Source: a virus
Reading direction: 5' to 3' (one strand)
IMG/VR virus record: IMGVR_UViG_3300042476_000766
Span: 1-61,266 of that record
DNA: 61,266 bases
The number at the start of each line of letters is the position of its first letter. Positions within the stretch are counted from its first letter, which is position 1. The notes beneath the pieces are model-generated. The model ran no database searches. It was not told the origin of the DNA and saw only the letters and a list, made by a program, of their open reading frames with translations. Shown piece by piece: positions 9,804 through 18,423 of the stretch. A program made the translations under genes and the position numbers.

Positions 9804-10444
9804 ATAATTTTTTCAACTTCCTTAAGTATAATATTCTCTACTTCTTTTTGAATTCGTTGTATTGCTCTGGTTGTCCAGTTATTAGTTTTTGTACCAGCAA
9901 AAGAGGGAGGCACTCTCCAATTTCTATCAGACTCAACCATAATAGCCATGCCTGTTCTAGAATTTGGATTAGGACCAACCTTCATAGTATAGTCAGTAAT
10001 AATGGTTTTATTTCCTTGCAACAATAACCAATCAAGCCACGGTAAAGAGTAACCTTTTTCTGTATCAACAACCACAGCGCTGTCGTCTGTTAACAAGCCA
10101 TTAAAATTTTCTGAATGTATAGCTGTGATCACAAATCCACCCAACAATCCATTTGAGCCAATTGTGATTGGTTTATTTTCTATACTAATAGTAGAAGCTA
10201 ATTTTTCAATAATATCATCTACTTTAGAGCTATCTGCTATTCCCATCCCTAATCTTAGATCTCCGCCAACTAAAGACTGATATTCTGGTTCTTCTTTTAA
10301 TCCTTTTATAATTAATGGATGGATTTTATCTGTAGCCGCTTTAGAAGCTTTGGGTAGTTTAGATTCTATATGATTTTTTATAGCTACTAGTATCTGATCT
10401 TTAATATCAGCACTGCTTTCTAAGAGACTAACAGTGATATTCAT
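9800..10444 (-). CDS. Tail completion/neck protein candidate
   Basis: 214 residues. The N-terminal half is helical; residues 95-140 are beta-like with a Trp-rich PWLDWLLLQGNK segment; then an SRTGMAIMVESDRNWRVP stretch and a basic C-terminal helix. Such a layout is common for HK97 gp10-like or tail-completion proteins, but I cannot confirm it from sequence alone. It overlaps both neighbours by 4 bp. Confidence 0.5.
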   Translation of the reverse strand: MNITVSLLESSADIKDQILVAIKNHIESKLPKASKAATDKIHPLIIKGLKEEPEYQSLVGGDLRLGMGIADSSKVDDIIEKLASTISIENKPITIGSNGLLGGFVITAIHSENFNGLLTDDSAVVVDTEKGYSLPWLDWLLLQGNKTIITDYTMKVGPNPNSRTGMAIMVESDRNWRVPPSFAGTKTNNWTTRAIQRIQKEVENIILKEVEKII

Positions 10445-10968
10445 TTATTTTTCCACATTGTTATAATATATCTATTATCTCCAAAACCACAAGGCTCTGG
10501 ATGTCCTGCTCTTTCATAAGAAACATAATTTATATTATTATTTGAATTATCAAAAATAATTTCATTAGCATCTAAAATTTTAGACATTAAATTAATATTA
10601 CAAATAGTTTGAACTAGACCACTACTTATCTGTACGGATTTAGATGACCAATTCATAAAATATTTACTATCAAAAATTACAGCCATATGCACTATTTCTG
10701 TAAAATCATTCTGAAATAATCCTGCTCCTAAACATATTGGACAAATAGTATTATCTGGAAAAGGTTGTGGGCCGGTATTATTATATAAATTAGAAGATAA
10801 TTTAGAAATATTATCATAAAAACAATTATTGCATAAATTATTATTAGTAGTATTGCTATAAACTAGTTTACACGGTATGGTCAATGCCCCTTGTTGCAGT
10901 AAGCTGTCTATGGCCTGATTAAACGTATTTTTAAGATGTTGAGATATGGTGTCAGAAAATGGATTCAT
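10441..10968 (-). CDS. Structural-module protein with two CxxC pairs
   Basis: 175 residues. CNNC (about residues 46-49) and CPIC (about 76-79) form a probable four-Cys zinc knuckle. The rest is Asn/Ser-rich with a later C-terminal Cys. Zinc-binding neck or adaptor proteins are known in other phages, but I do not recognise this family. It is coupled to the next gene by a 4-bp overlap. Confidence 0.55.
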   Translation of the reverse strand: MNPFSDTISQHLKNTFNQAIDSLLQQGALTIPCKLVYSNTTNNNLCNNCFYDNISKLSSNLYNNTGPQPFPDNTICPICLGAGLFQNDFTEIVHMAVIFDSKYFMNWSSKSVQISSGLVQTICNINLMSKILDANEIIFDNSNNNINYVSYERAGHPEPCGFGDNRYIITMWKNK

Positions 10969-10970
10969 TA

Positions 10971-11171
10971 TTATCTCTCTTGAATTAATAGTATAATAGG
11001 CTGTTCTTTTTGTATAGATATTTTATTATCAATAAGTAAATTAACAGATCCTGAACCTATATTCTTTTTTATTCTAATAGTATTAGTATCAGTATTAATA
11101 CTATCAATACTCAAATAATATGTAGATGCCGATAATATATAAGATCTATTTAGTATTTGAATAATATTCAT
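10971..11171 (-). CDS. 66-residue beta-rich microprotein
   Basis: A small Ile/Asn-rich protein of alternating hydrophobic residues (YYLSIDSINTDTNTIRIKK), likely a beta barrel or sheet. It lies 2 bp from the next gene and 3 bp from the previous one, so it is part of the operon. Function unknown. Confidence 0.45.
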   Translation of the reverse strand: MNIIQILNRSYILSASTYYLSIDSINTDTNTIRIKKNIGSGSVNLLIDNKISIQKEQPIILLIQER

Positions 11172-11174
11172 GTT

Positions 11175-12182
11175 TTACTCTGGTAAGTATGTAATAATAA
11201 GCTTCCATGAATCTATAGAACCAGAAACTCCAGGATCATCATCTTTTATATATAAAGTCCAATTTCCTGTTGTTGAAGACCCAAATAGATGATTAAATCC
11301 TGGTTCTAAAGAGCTATTCTGAAACTTAATACTACTGGTTTTATCCAAAATAGAACAGACGCCACCAGAATATATGTTATTTAAATAATTCCCTGCTGTA
11401 GCTTTATTAGAAAACATAAAACTAAATCCAGGATTATAGTTTCCTATTTTATTATGAGAAGATAATAGAATTTTATTTCCATTGGGCGGGGCCAAAATAA
11501 ATGTTAGATCTTGAGGAGAATTATGTCTTAAACCATTAATTGCTACTTCTACATTTTCTATACTTCTAGAATCCGAAGTACTAATAATACCGCTACAAAT
11601 ATTATTATCTGGTATATTCATAGACGATCCGGTATATACTACTGAATATACGTCTAAATCTATACACTCAGGAAAACACAGGTCCGTGGAATAAGCTGGT
11701 GTTGGTGTTGGAGTAGGAGATGATCCGGCTGGTGTAGGGGTAGGAGTAATATTTAATTCACCAGATGATATATCACATCCTATTATAGATGGAAAATATT
11801 TTTTAACAATTGTTATTGTGCCAGTCGCTACCCTAGTATTACTAATTCTAGTTCCATTGATATCTGTTATGTCAAACTGTACATCTAAATCATAAACAGC
11901 ATTATCAAAAGTATAAGTAGACGTAAGAGCAGAAGCTAGTCTTAATATAATAAATCCAGTATTAGTTGTGGTAAGTTCATAACCATTAGTGATAAGATTA
12001 GGACTAAGACCATCAACTAAACCATTCGTAAATATACCCCGTATTTGGTTGTTAGTCAAATATCTTAATTTAACACAACTATCTGTAAGATCTACCGAGA
12101 CTCCGTTTTCATCGGTATACTGAAAAGTAATAATAAAATCTGAACTTTGTTCAATTAAAAAATTATAATTCGCTGCTGGCAT
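11175..12182 (-). CDS. Virion surface protein: Ig-like N-domain, Pro-Thr linker, proprotein-convertase P-like domain
   Basis: 335 residues in three parts. Residues 1-135 share layout and wording with the whole 134-residue protein encoded at 17901-18305 (YNFLIEQ versus YDFAIEQ, and TITIVKKYF versus VITIVKRFS), so the two are paralogues. Residues 145-170 are a TPTPTPAGSSPTPTPTP linker. Residues 190-335 resemble the P/homo-B domain of subtilisin-like convertases (LTFILAPPNGNKILL, TGNWTLYIKDDDPGVSGSID, SWKLIITY). I infer an exposed accessory or host-binding decoration on head or tail. The P-domain occurs here without a protease. Confidence 0.65.
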   Translation of the reverse strand: MPAANYNFLIEQSSDFIITFQYTDENGVSVDLTDSCVKLRYLTNNQIRGIFTNGLVDGLSPNLITNGYELTTTNTGFIILRLASALTSTYTFDNAVYDLDVQFDITDINGTRISNTRVATGTITIVKKYFPSIIGCDISSGELNITPTPTPAGSSPTPTPTPAYSTDLCFPECIDLDVYSVVYTGSSMNIPDNNICSGIISTSDSRSIENVEVAINGLRHNSPQDLTFILAPPNGNKILLSSHNKIGNYNPGFSFMFSNKATAGNYLNNIYSGGVCSILDKTSSIKFQNSSLEPGFNHLFGSSTTGNWTLYIKDDDPGVSGSIDSWKLIITYLPE

Positions 12183-12210
12183 ATAATACTTTCTGATTAA
12201 TTAAAATTTA

Positions 12211-12747
12211 CTAAGAGTAAATATCTCTGCTTCTAAAAGGATTGAGTTGAATAGCTCTGGGATCAAACTTGTTACCAACGAATGGGCTCATCATAGCCCT
12301 AATAGCGTTAGCGTTTCCAAACTCATATTGACTACGCAATTCTTGATATGTTGAGCATGGGCCTTGCTCAAGCAAAATCTGATAAGCTCTTATGTTTCCT
12401 GCAACACTAATAGCTGCTGGTCCTAAACTTGCTCTAATTCCTTCCATCAAAGCTTTTGTTCTTAGTGTGCTTTGATCTAATAAACAGGCCGATTTTAAAG
12501 CAATAAAACCGATATAATCATTGTCTCTAGCTAATGGATTACCAGGATCAGGATTTGTAGGATCAGGACTAATAATTTGATTAACAATATCTATATTATA
12601 TGTTCTACCAAGATTAATTTCGCTCTTAACATATTGAGCAGCTATAGTTACTAGCTGTATTATTCTTTCATCGCTATATTGTGGCTGATCTGATAAATCA
12701 TTAATTAGAGTTCTAGTAATCAATGGAATTTCTATTTGCCAAGACAT
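12211..12747 (-). CDS. Head-tail connector/neck protein candidate
   Basis: 178 residues, largely helical: residues 10-45 and 75-125 read like the helical bundle of gp6-type connectors (DERIIQLVTIAAQYVKSEIN; DYIGFIALKSACLLDQSTLR). A short Pro/Asp loop sits between. It heads the run of tail-completion genes after the fibre cluster. The call is by composition and position, not by a diagnostic motif. Confidence 0.5.
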   Translation of the reverse strand: MSWQIEIPLITRTLINDLSDQPQYSDERIIQLVTIAAQYVKSEINLGRTYNIDIVNQIISPDPTNPDPGNPLARDNDYIGFIALKSACLLDQSTLRTKALMEGIRASLGPAAISVAGNIRAYQILLEQGPCSTYQELRSQYEFGNANAIRAMMSPFVGNKFDPRAIQLNPFRSRDIYS

Positions 12748-12859
12748 TATTAATATTCCTAAAAAGTATAGGGATGGATAAAATTAAGACAATATATTAA
12801 AGAAATACACCTTATAGCAATATCTGTAACATTATTGGTTATTAGCCGATATTCTAAAA

Positions 12860-13006
12860 TTATGATAAGATCCAAGTAAATGTGTTGGTATCTAGAGTAG
12901 CTGTTTCACTTGGTTTAGGTGGAATAAAAGCGTCTAAATTAGCATCATAATAATAACCTATTCCAGCATAATTACCCCTATAAGGAATTAAAATTCTATT
13001 GTATAA
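12860..13006 (-). pseudogene. C-terminal remnant of a fibre-type gene
   Basis: An AT-rich open stretch without a start codon encodes YRGNYAGIGYYYDANLDAFI, then PPKPSETATL and ends at TAA 12860-12862. I recognise this as the C-terminal motif of small virion proteins common in cyanophages and freshwater phages (NYAGIGYxYDxxxDAFIPPxP). It is in the same frame as the GC-rich gene upstream but separated from it by that gene's TAA at 13007-13009. I read it as the leftover end of an ancestral gene cut by insertion of the GC-rich cassette. Confidence 0.5.
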
Positions 13007-13192
13007 TTATTCAATACTAAAAAAAGATCTACATTCTTCTTCGCTATCAAACCAATACCAGCCGTCTTGCGGATACTCATACTCGGCGTGGATTTCTTTC
13101 AGAAGCGTAAATGTCGGCGCATAGACGGCATTTGGCGCGTATAGCAGTTCGTTACCGTCGTGGTCAAACTTGTAAAAGCCGCTTGTGTCCAT
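13007..13192 (-). CDS. 61-residue protein at the end of the GC-rich fibre cassette
   Basis: Short acidic/aromatic protein (MDTSGFYKFDHDGNELLYAP, ending in SEEECRSFFSIE). The EYPQDGWYWFDSEEE motif resembles the end of small phage fibre-accessory proteins (PYPDDGxYxWDEE). It follows the DUF285 protein by 7 bp. The stop falls at the junction where base composition changes from GC-rich to AT-rich. Confidence 0.5.
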   Translation of the reverse strand: MDTSGFYKFDHDGNELLYAPNAVYAPTFTLLKEIHAEYEYPQDGWYWFDSEEECRSFFSIE

Positions 13193-13199
13193 GCGTGTT

Positions 13200-14840
13200 T
13201 TAGACCGTTACGGTCCACCCCTTTGCTGTGGCGATTGATGGTGTATGCGATGCCGTTCCCCAGTTGCCGGTGACCGTGATGGTCTTCCCGCTGCCGGTCG
13301 CGGACAGTCCCGTATAGATGGCGTTGAGCGCGGCCGGAGACAACTTGCACGCTGCGTAGCTGATGTTCTGATTTGTTCCAGACAGCGGAGCAGCGGATAG
13401 CGACGAGCAGCCGCTGAACATTCCCGAGAAATTGCCCGAAGTAACAGCGGAAGTGTTCAAAGCCGGGGCGTTTACCAGAGAGATGCAACTGGAGAACATG
13501 CTCTGCATATTAGCGACGGCTGCTGTGTTGAAAAGCGGTACTGACTGAAGCGCGGTGCAACCCGTGAACATATTCACTGTACTTAGAGCCGCTGCTGTAT
13601 TGAAAAGCGGAACCGTGGTAAGCGCGGTGCAACTAGAAAAAAAGTTCAGAAAAGTAGTAACGGCTGCTGTGTTGAAAAGAGGAACAGTGGTAAGGGCTTC
13701 GCAAAGCCGAAACATGGTACTCATGTTTGTGACCGACGCTGTGTTGAATAGCGGAACGCTGGTGAGTGCGCGGCACTCGTTAAACATATCGGACATATTT
13801 GTGACAAGAGCCGTATTGAAAAGAGGCACAGTAGTTAACTGCGCACAAGCGAAAAACATACTGCTCATGTTTGTGGCCGCTGCCGTGTTGAAAAACGGCA
13901 CTGACTGAAGCGCGGTGCAGCCGTTGAACATACTGCTCATGTTTTGGCAGGCCGCCATATTGAAAAGCGGCACTGACTGAAGCGAGCTACAGCCGCTGAA
14001 CATTGAACTCATGTTCGTGACCGCTGCTGTATTGAGAAGCGGCACATACTGGAGACTTCTACAGCCCGAGAACATACTGAACATGGCCGTTGCCGATACT
14101 GTGTTGAAGAGAGGTATCGATCTCAGCGAGCGGCAATCAGCGAACATAGCGCCCATGCTTGTGACCGATGCCGTATTGAATTGTGGAACTATCTGAAGCG
14201 TGCGGCAGGCTTGGAACATATTGCTCATGTTCGTCACGCTGCCGGTTGAAAACAGCGGCACGGACTGAAGCACCAAGCAGTTTTGAAATTGGCTCGCCAT
14301 ACTGGTGAGGTTGTGCTGGCCGATTGTGACTTGCTGGAGATACGGCATCGCAAGGCTGGCGCTGCCAATCGTGAGCGATGTCAGGCTTTGGCCGTTCACG
14401 GCAATGTCCAGCCATCCGGCGTAATAAGCGCTGTTGAGGCCGCTTTGGTTGTGGCGGGATTGCAAATTTAGCGATGTCAGGTTTGCCGCTCCTTGCGGAT
14501 AGACCTGAATGACGACTTGGCGATATCCCAGCGTCGATTCGCCCGCGCTGCTAATCGTGGCGTAATCGTACTGCTTGTAGGCGGTCGTTCCGGTTGCGTG
14601 GTTCGTCGTGGTGCCGTCGCCCCAATCGACCGTGTACGCGGCAGCCGCAGAGAGCGCGACGAAATTGCTTTCGGGGTCAATGCGATACAGACCCGCGAAT
14701 CGCTGCTGGCCGGTAACGTCTGGCAGGGCGAGCCAATCGGCAGGTCGTACCCATGTTGTTAGGTTTGATGTGACAGCCGTGGCTGATCGCAAATTGCGAT
14801 TGCTTGCCAACCGCGGCCGTGATTCAGTTGTAATAGCCAT
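13200..14840 (-). CDS. Tail fibre/adhesin with PKD-like domain and DUF285 (BspA-type) repeats
   Basis: 546 residues. Residues about 75-110 contain YTVDWGDGTTTNH, the signature of PKD-type beta domains. From about residue 175 to 490 there are roughly a dozen tandem units close to 24 residues long of the type VPLFNTAxVTNMSSMFxxC, which is the DUF285/BspA surface repeat. The C-terminus (TGLSATGSGKTITVTGNWGT) is another beta cap. Such proteins act as adhesins in bacteria and as receptor-binding fibres in phages. Its GC content is far above the flanking genes and it starts against the previous cassette gene's stop. Acquisition from another phage or host is the simplest reading. Confidence 0.8.
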   Translation of the reverse strand: MAITTESRPRLASNRNLRSATAVTSNLTTWVRPADWLALPDVTGQQRFAGLYRIDPESNFVALSAAAAYTVDWGDGTTTNHATGTTAYKQYDYATISSAGESTLGYRQVVIQVYPQGAANLTSLNLQSRHNQSGLNSAYYAGWLDIAVNGQSLTSLTIGSASLAMPYLQQVTIGQHNLTSMASQFQNCLVLQSVPLFSTGSVTNMSNMFQACRTLQIVPQFNTASVTSMGAMFADCRSLRSIPLFNTVSATAMFSMFSGCRSLQYVPLLNTAAVTNMSSMFSGCSSLQSVPLFNMAACQNMSSMFNGCTALQSVPFFNTAAATNMSSMFFACAQLTTVPLFNTALVTNMSDMFNECRALTSVPLFNTASVTNMSTMFRLCEALTTVPLFNTAAVTTFLNFFSSCTALTTVPLFNTAAALSTVNMFTGCTALQSVPLFNTAAVANMQSMFSSCISLVNAPALNTSAVTSGNFSGMFSGCSSLSAAPLSGTNQNISYAACKLSPAALNAIYTGLSATGSGKTITVTGNWGTASHTPSIATAKGWTVTV

Positions 14841-15166
14841 TAGGTGATCTCCGCCCCGAACAAAGAAAACGCCACGTTGGCGGTCCCGGCGAATACCGAC
14901 ACAACGTCGGTTGCCGCCAGTGAGATTCCAAGCGTCAAATAAAACGAATCATTCGCGTTTACGGAAGTATCATAAACGATGTAATGTTTGTTGCTTATTG
15001 ACTCACCGGCCGGACGGACCGCGATACGAAAAGTCGTTGACACGCCCAAATTGCAGATGCTTACGGTGCTGACTACGGCCTGCGTAGCTGATGGAACCGT
15101 GTAAAGCGTTGTCAGTGTGCTGGCAGCCGGATTGGATTGCCCGAGTACTTTGTATGTTTGCGGCAT
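14840..15166 (-). CDS. Conserved small virion/fibre-accessory protein of the GC-rich cassette
   Basis: 108 residues, beta-rich. The sequence (MPQTYKVLGQSNPAASTLTT, later TFRIAVRPAGESISNKHYIV) matches from memory a small family widespread in cyanophages and aquatic phages next to tail fibre genes. Its stop overlaps the DUF285 gene's start. The 15167 boundary with the AT-rich gene upstream is sharp, placing this gene at the right end of the imported block. Exact function is unknown; a fibre-attachment or decoration role is likely. Confidence 0.65.
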   Translation of the reverse strand: MPQTYKVLGQSNPAASTLTTLYTVPSATQAVVSTVSICNLGVSTTFRIAVRPAGESISNKHYIVYDTSVNANDSFYLTLGISLAATDVVSVFAGTANVAFSLFGAEIT

Positions 15167-16195
15167 TTACATACCTCCTAAAAGAAATGGATGAATTATA
15201 ATATTATTAACAGCATCAATGAAATCACTAATATTAGAACTAGTATGAAAATGACCACTAACACTAACATCAATATTATTAACTTTTAAACTAGTTCCAT
15301 CAAAAGTTAAATTAGTCTCAGCATTTATTCCTGTTGATGTTCCATCAGATGTTAATATTCTATTATTAGCATAATTAGTTATGCTAACTCCACCGCCGCC
15401 ACCTGTTCCACTACTACTAATAGTTAAAGTATTAGCACTATCATTATAATCAAGAGTTATTCCACTACCAGCAATTAAAAATCCAGAACCAACAACATCT
15501 TGAACACTCTCATCAAAATTATTAATATATGAACTATCAAGAGTTTTATTCAACCAAAGCCCACTCGCACTATTATAAATTAATGTTTGATTATTACTAA
15601 CTCCACTAATAGCTACATTATGTAATTCTTCTAACTCAAAACCATTTTGTACTTTGATATATACTTTACCATTATTAGATTGTTTTCTTAATACATATCC
15701 TATAAACACCATATGATTTGGTGCGGATGGTTTGTTTGATGTGCCGTACACTACACCGCCAGAAACCGTGGGAGACAACCAGATAGTATCTCCAGCTACT
15801 GCTGCAGAATTGGTGTCTATTCCTTCTAGCAGTCCTTCTACTGTAACATACCCAAATTCATTATTTGATAAATTCTGCTGTAATAATCCTAATGTTTTGC
15901 TAGAAGAACTTTCTCCAGAAGCTATAGCTAATTGTATTGTTGGATTATCTCCTTGGGCGCCATTGATATAAACAGCTTGACCCTTAGTCATCGGGGATCC
16001 TGTTGTATTTTTTACATATAAAGGGACATTGGATGTTAGGGGGGTTAGAGATGACCAATTATTAACGCCATCTCCAATTTTTAAGATACTATGTGATATA
16101 TCAAATCCCGGTTCTCCACTTCCTAGAACTGAGTTGGTGCTAGACCATTCAGAGAATGATCCTTTTCTAATTTGTATTAAATTATTAACTGGCAT
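15167..16195 (-). CDS. Tail fibre-like protein with Mtd-type N-terminal domain
   Basis: 342 residues. The N-terminal 50 residues (IQIRKGSFSEW, then GEPGFDISHSILKIGDG) match the beta-strand anchor of major-tropism-determinant/phage fibre N-domains. Residues 55-200 form a beta domain (PLYVKNTTGSPMTKGQAVYI). A Gly-rich hinge near 265-275 is followed by NLTFDGTSLKVNNIDV and a SGHFHTSSNI end. The first 45 residues are repeated in the neighbouring fibre, so both likely dock on the same baseplate or tail site. No reverse transcriptase is nearby, so a diversity-generating retroelement is not indicated. Confidence 0.7.
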   Translation of the reverse strand: MPVNNLIQIRKGSFSEWSSTNSVLGSGEPGFDISHSILKIGDGVNNWSSLTPLTSNVPLYVKNTTGSPMTKGQAVYINGAQGDNPTIQLAIASGESSSSKTLGLLQQNLSNNEFGYVTVEGLLEGIDTNSAAVAGDTIWLSPTVSGGVVYGTSNKPSAPNHMVFIGYVLRKQSNNGKVYIKVQNGFELEELHNVAISGVSNNQTLIYNSASGLWLNKTLDSSYINNFDESVQDVVGSGFLIAGSGITLDYNDSANTLTISSSGTGGGGGVSITNYANNRILTSDGTSTGINAETNLTFDGTSLKVNNIDVSVSGHFHTSSNISDFIDAVNNIIIHPFLLGGM

Positions 16196-16213
16196 AGCTC
16201 TAAATTCCTAATA

Positions 16214-17620
16214 TCAGGGAGTTCCACCATCTATAGCACAATAGTAAAGAATTGTTGGACTACCAGCACTAACTCCACTTATACTAGTTAAACCATTAAT
16301 ACTTGTCAAAGTGTCACCCAATGAAACGGAACTTGAGCCAACTGTTATGCTACTATTAACCAATTGACTATTATCTACTCCACTAGCTTTAATAGTTACT
16401 GCTCCCGAACTTACACTAAAATCTCCACTATCAAAAGATGCTATTCCTTTAACAGATGTTGAGGCGTCTTGAAAAACTCCTGATACTGAGCTTGTTACTC
16501 GACCATAAGAATCTGTGGTCACAGACTGTAGAAATGTGCTTCCTGCTGAACCGCTACTATCAGATCTACTTACTGTTGCTAAATCTATACTATCAGCATT
16601 AACAACAATTCTAGAAGAACTAGCGGTACCAATATCTATTGTATTACCAGTTTTAGTTAAACCAGATCCGGCAGTAGTTTGACCAGCACCACTAAATTGA
16701 GCAAAGGTTAGGCTTGTGGATTCTAGTGTAATAGTATCGTTGGTTGTTAAAACCCAACCGCTATCACTATTTGTAGAACCCTCTGTTACGAAAGTAAACA
16801 TGCCTGCGGTGACTTCAGTATCACTATCAGCATCAGATGAGCGACTCCAGCTTCCAACAGCAGCAGTATAAATACCATTTTGACTACCAACACTTTGATC
16901 TTTTACTAATACTCTATCACCAGACACAATATTTACACCATCAATAGTTTGAGCGCCACTCAACGTTATATTCTCTGTGGTGGCCGCCCTAACGCTCTGT
17001 TTAACGTCTAATCCGCTACGAGCAGCATCAACATAAGCTTTAGTAGCAGCATCACTATCAGATGTTGGGGTAGCTAATGATGTAATTTTTTGACTATTTA
17101 AAGATACTGATCCTGATGGGGCAGCCATTTGATCCAAACGATTAGTTCTTACAACAGTGTTAAAATCATTAATATTACTAGCAAGTAAACCGCTACCACC
17201 AACGGTTAAATTACCAGTAACACTAATATTAGCAGCATTTAGCGTAAAATTAGCAGCGCCAGTTCCGCTGCTCGTTATACTGTTGATTCCTGTGAGATCT
17301 CTATTAAGACCAACCATAAGCTGATCATTGAAAACATTATCGTCCTCATAGGAAAATACGATATTGCTATCATATGCTCCGTTTCCGGGAGCACCTGCCC
17401 CGGTTAGTAAGTTTGCTACTCTATCATCAATAATTTCATTTAATTCTGTTGGTAATGTTGTGGCCCAATCTAAACTGCTCCATACTGTTGATCCGTCTCC
17501 AATTTTAAATTTCTTTAGTGTTGTATCATATCCTATTTCTCCTGCTGATAAAGCATCAGAAGATAAGGCCCATTGAACTGACGAACCTCTTCTTAATTGT
17601 ACTTTTGTTTGAACTGGCAT
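16214..17620 (-). CDS. Long tail fibre protein with Mtd-type N-terminal domain
   Basis: 468 residues. Residues 1-50 (VQLRRGSSVQWALSSDALSA, GEIGYDTTLKKFKIGDG) form the same anchor as in the downstream fibre. Residues 190-320 (GLDVKQSVRAATTENITLSG, NGIYTAAVGSWSRSSDAD) are the widely shared phage fibre segment. The rest is Ser/Gly/Thr-rich repeats typical of a trimeric shaft. I infer a host-recognition fibre. An AT-rich gap of 23 bp separates it from the 86-residue gene upstream. Confidence 0.75.
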   Translation of the reverse strand: MPVQTKVQLRRGSSVQWALSSDALSAGEIGYDTTLKKFKIGDGSTVWSSLDWATTLPTELNEIIDDRVANLLTGAGAPGNGAYDSNIVFSYEDDNVFNDQLMVGLNRDLTGINSITSSGTGAANFTLNAANISVTGNLTVGGSGLLASNINDFNTVVRTNRLDQMAAPSGSVSLNSQKITSLATPTSDSDAATKAYVDAARSGLDVKQSVRAATTENITLSGAQTIDGVNIVSGDRVLVKDQSVGSQNGIYTAAVGSWSRSSDADSDTEVTAGMFTFVTEGSTNSDSGWVLTTNDTITLESTSLTFAQFSGAGQTTAGSGLTKTGNTIDIGTASSSRIVVNADSIDLATVSRSDSSGSAGSTFLQSVTTDSYGRVTSSVSGVFQDASTSVKGIASFDSGDFSVSSGAVTIKASGVDNSQLVNSSITVGSSSVSLGDTLTSINGLTSISGVSAGSPTILYYCAIDGGTP

Positions 17621-17643
17621 TTTATTTCTCCATTATTTCATAA

Positions 17644-17904
17644 TCAGGGCGAGCCACAATCAAAATGATAATTATCTAAATATTCTGCTAATCCACTAAT
17701 TCTTGCTACTGGAAAATCACCAATTATTCTATTAACTGGATAGTCTGGTAAATCACTAGGAAGTATTCTTTCAACATTAATTACATCAATATTATATTGA
17801 TCATATCTTTGTATTTCAATATTATTAATATTATCAACAAAACTAGTCTCAATATCTATTGTATACACTTGAGGATCAGTAATTTCAACTATAAAATTGC
17901 TCAT
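17644..17904 (-). CDS. 86-residue fibre-cluster protein
   Basis: Small, Ile/Asp-rich, predicted beta (QVYTIDIETSFVDNINNIEI), ending SGLAEYLDNYHFDCGSP. The start overlaps the stop of the 134-residue gene by 4 bp. Its coupling to both a decoration-like protein and a fibre suggests a short virion adaptor. Family not recognised. Confidence 0.5.
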   Translation of the reverse strand: MSNFIVEITDPQVYTIDIETSFVDNINNIEIQRYDQYNIDVINVERILPSDLPDYPVNRIIGDFPVARISGLAEYLDNYHFDCGSP

Positions 17905-18305
17905 ATATTACAATCCATATTGGATGAAATTTGACTAAATCTTTTTACAATAGTTATAACTCCATAAAGAATTCTAGTAGTATATTTCCCTCCTCCATTA
18001 TATAGATCGTCTGGACTTTGTAGTTCAAGATCGTATTTAGCTGTACTAAAATTAAAACTATTAGTAGTTGTTGAGGGGAATAAAAGTGTTAACTTTCCAT
18101 TTGGTTCATCTATCTCGAATCTATAAACATCATGATTATTATTATTAGATGAAAATATTTGAGTAGTAGTACTATTTGTTTTCCAAATAACTCTTGCACA
18201 CCAACCAGTCAAATTCACAGGAGCTCCACTAGCATCTTTATATATCAAAGATAGTCTAAAAGACGTACCTTGCTCTATAGCGAAATCATATTTGGCCGCT
18301 GCCAT
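17901..18305 (-). CDS. Ig-like virion accessory protein, paralogue of the P-domain protein N-terminus
   Basis: 134 residues, all-beta by pattern. MAAAKYDFAIEQGTSFRLSL and the closing RILYGVITIVKRFSQ parallel residues 1-135 of the protein at 11175-12182. Small proteins of this kind sit next to fibre genes in many aquatic phages and probably form a docking domain. It is the first gene after the terminator that closes the capsid operon, so it likely has its own promoter in the 18306-18361 gap, though I see no clear consensus there. Confidence 0.55.
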   Translation of the reverse strand: MAAAKYDFAIEQGTSFRLSLIYKDASGAPVNLTGWCARVIWKTNSTTTQIFSSNNNNHDVYRFEIDEPNGKLTLLFPSTTTNSFNFSTAKYDLELQSPDDLYNGGGKYTTRILYGVITIVKRFSQISSNMDCNI

Positions 18306-18361
18306 AGTTGTCGCCCTATATTTAAAAAGTTATTTTGATCGATCTATAATAAGATACACCC

Positions 18362-18389
18362 AAAAAAAAAGGCCGGCGCAAAGCCAGCC
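18362..18389 (-). terminator. Rho-independent terminator after the capsid gene
   Basis: On the minus strand GGCTGGC, loop TTTGC, GCCGGCC (18389-18371) is followed by nine U residues (18370-18362). It starts 35 bp after the major capsid stop and ends the packaging/head transcript before the fibre genes. Confidence 0.9.
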
Positions 18390-18423
18390 TTCTTTTATTT
18401 CGCTATTAATATAGCTAATTAAA

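Noticed and set aside
13500-14280. Regularly spaced repeats suggesting a CRISPR array
   Set aside because: The period of about 70-75 bp is the coding repeat of the DUF285 protein; units diverge in sequence, and there are no constant repeats with unique spacers.
13555-14762. Long plus-strand and second minus-strand ORFs across the GC-rich block
   Set aside because: They are antisense or shifted shadows of the 546-residue DUF285 gene; their repeated residues mirror its codons and they have no ribosome sites.
15167-17620. Diversity-generating retroelement because of Mtd-type N-terminal domains
   Set aside because: No reverse transcriptase, no template/variable repeat pair and no C-type lectin end are visible in the window.
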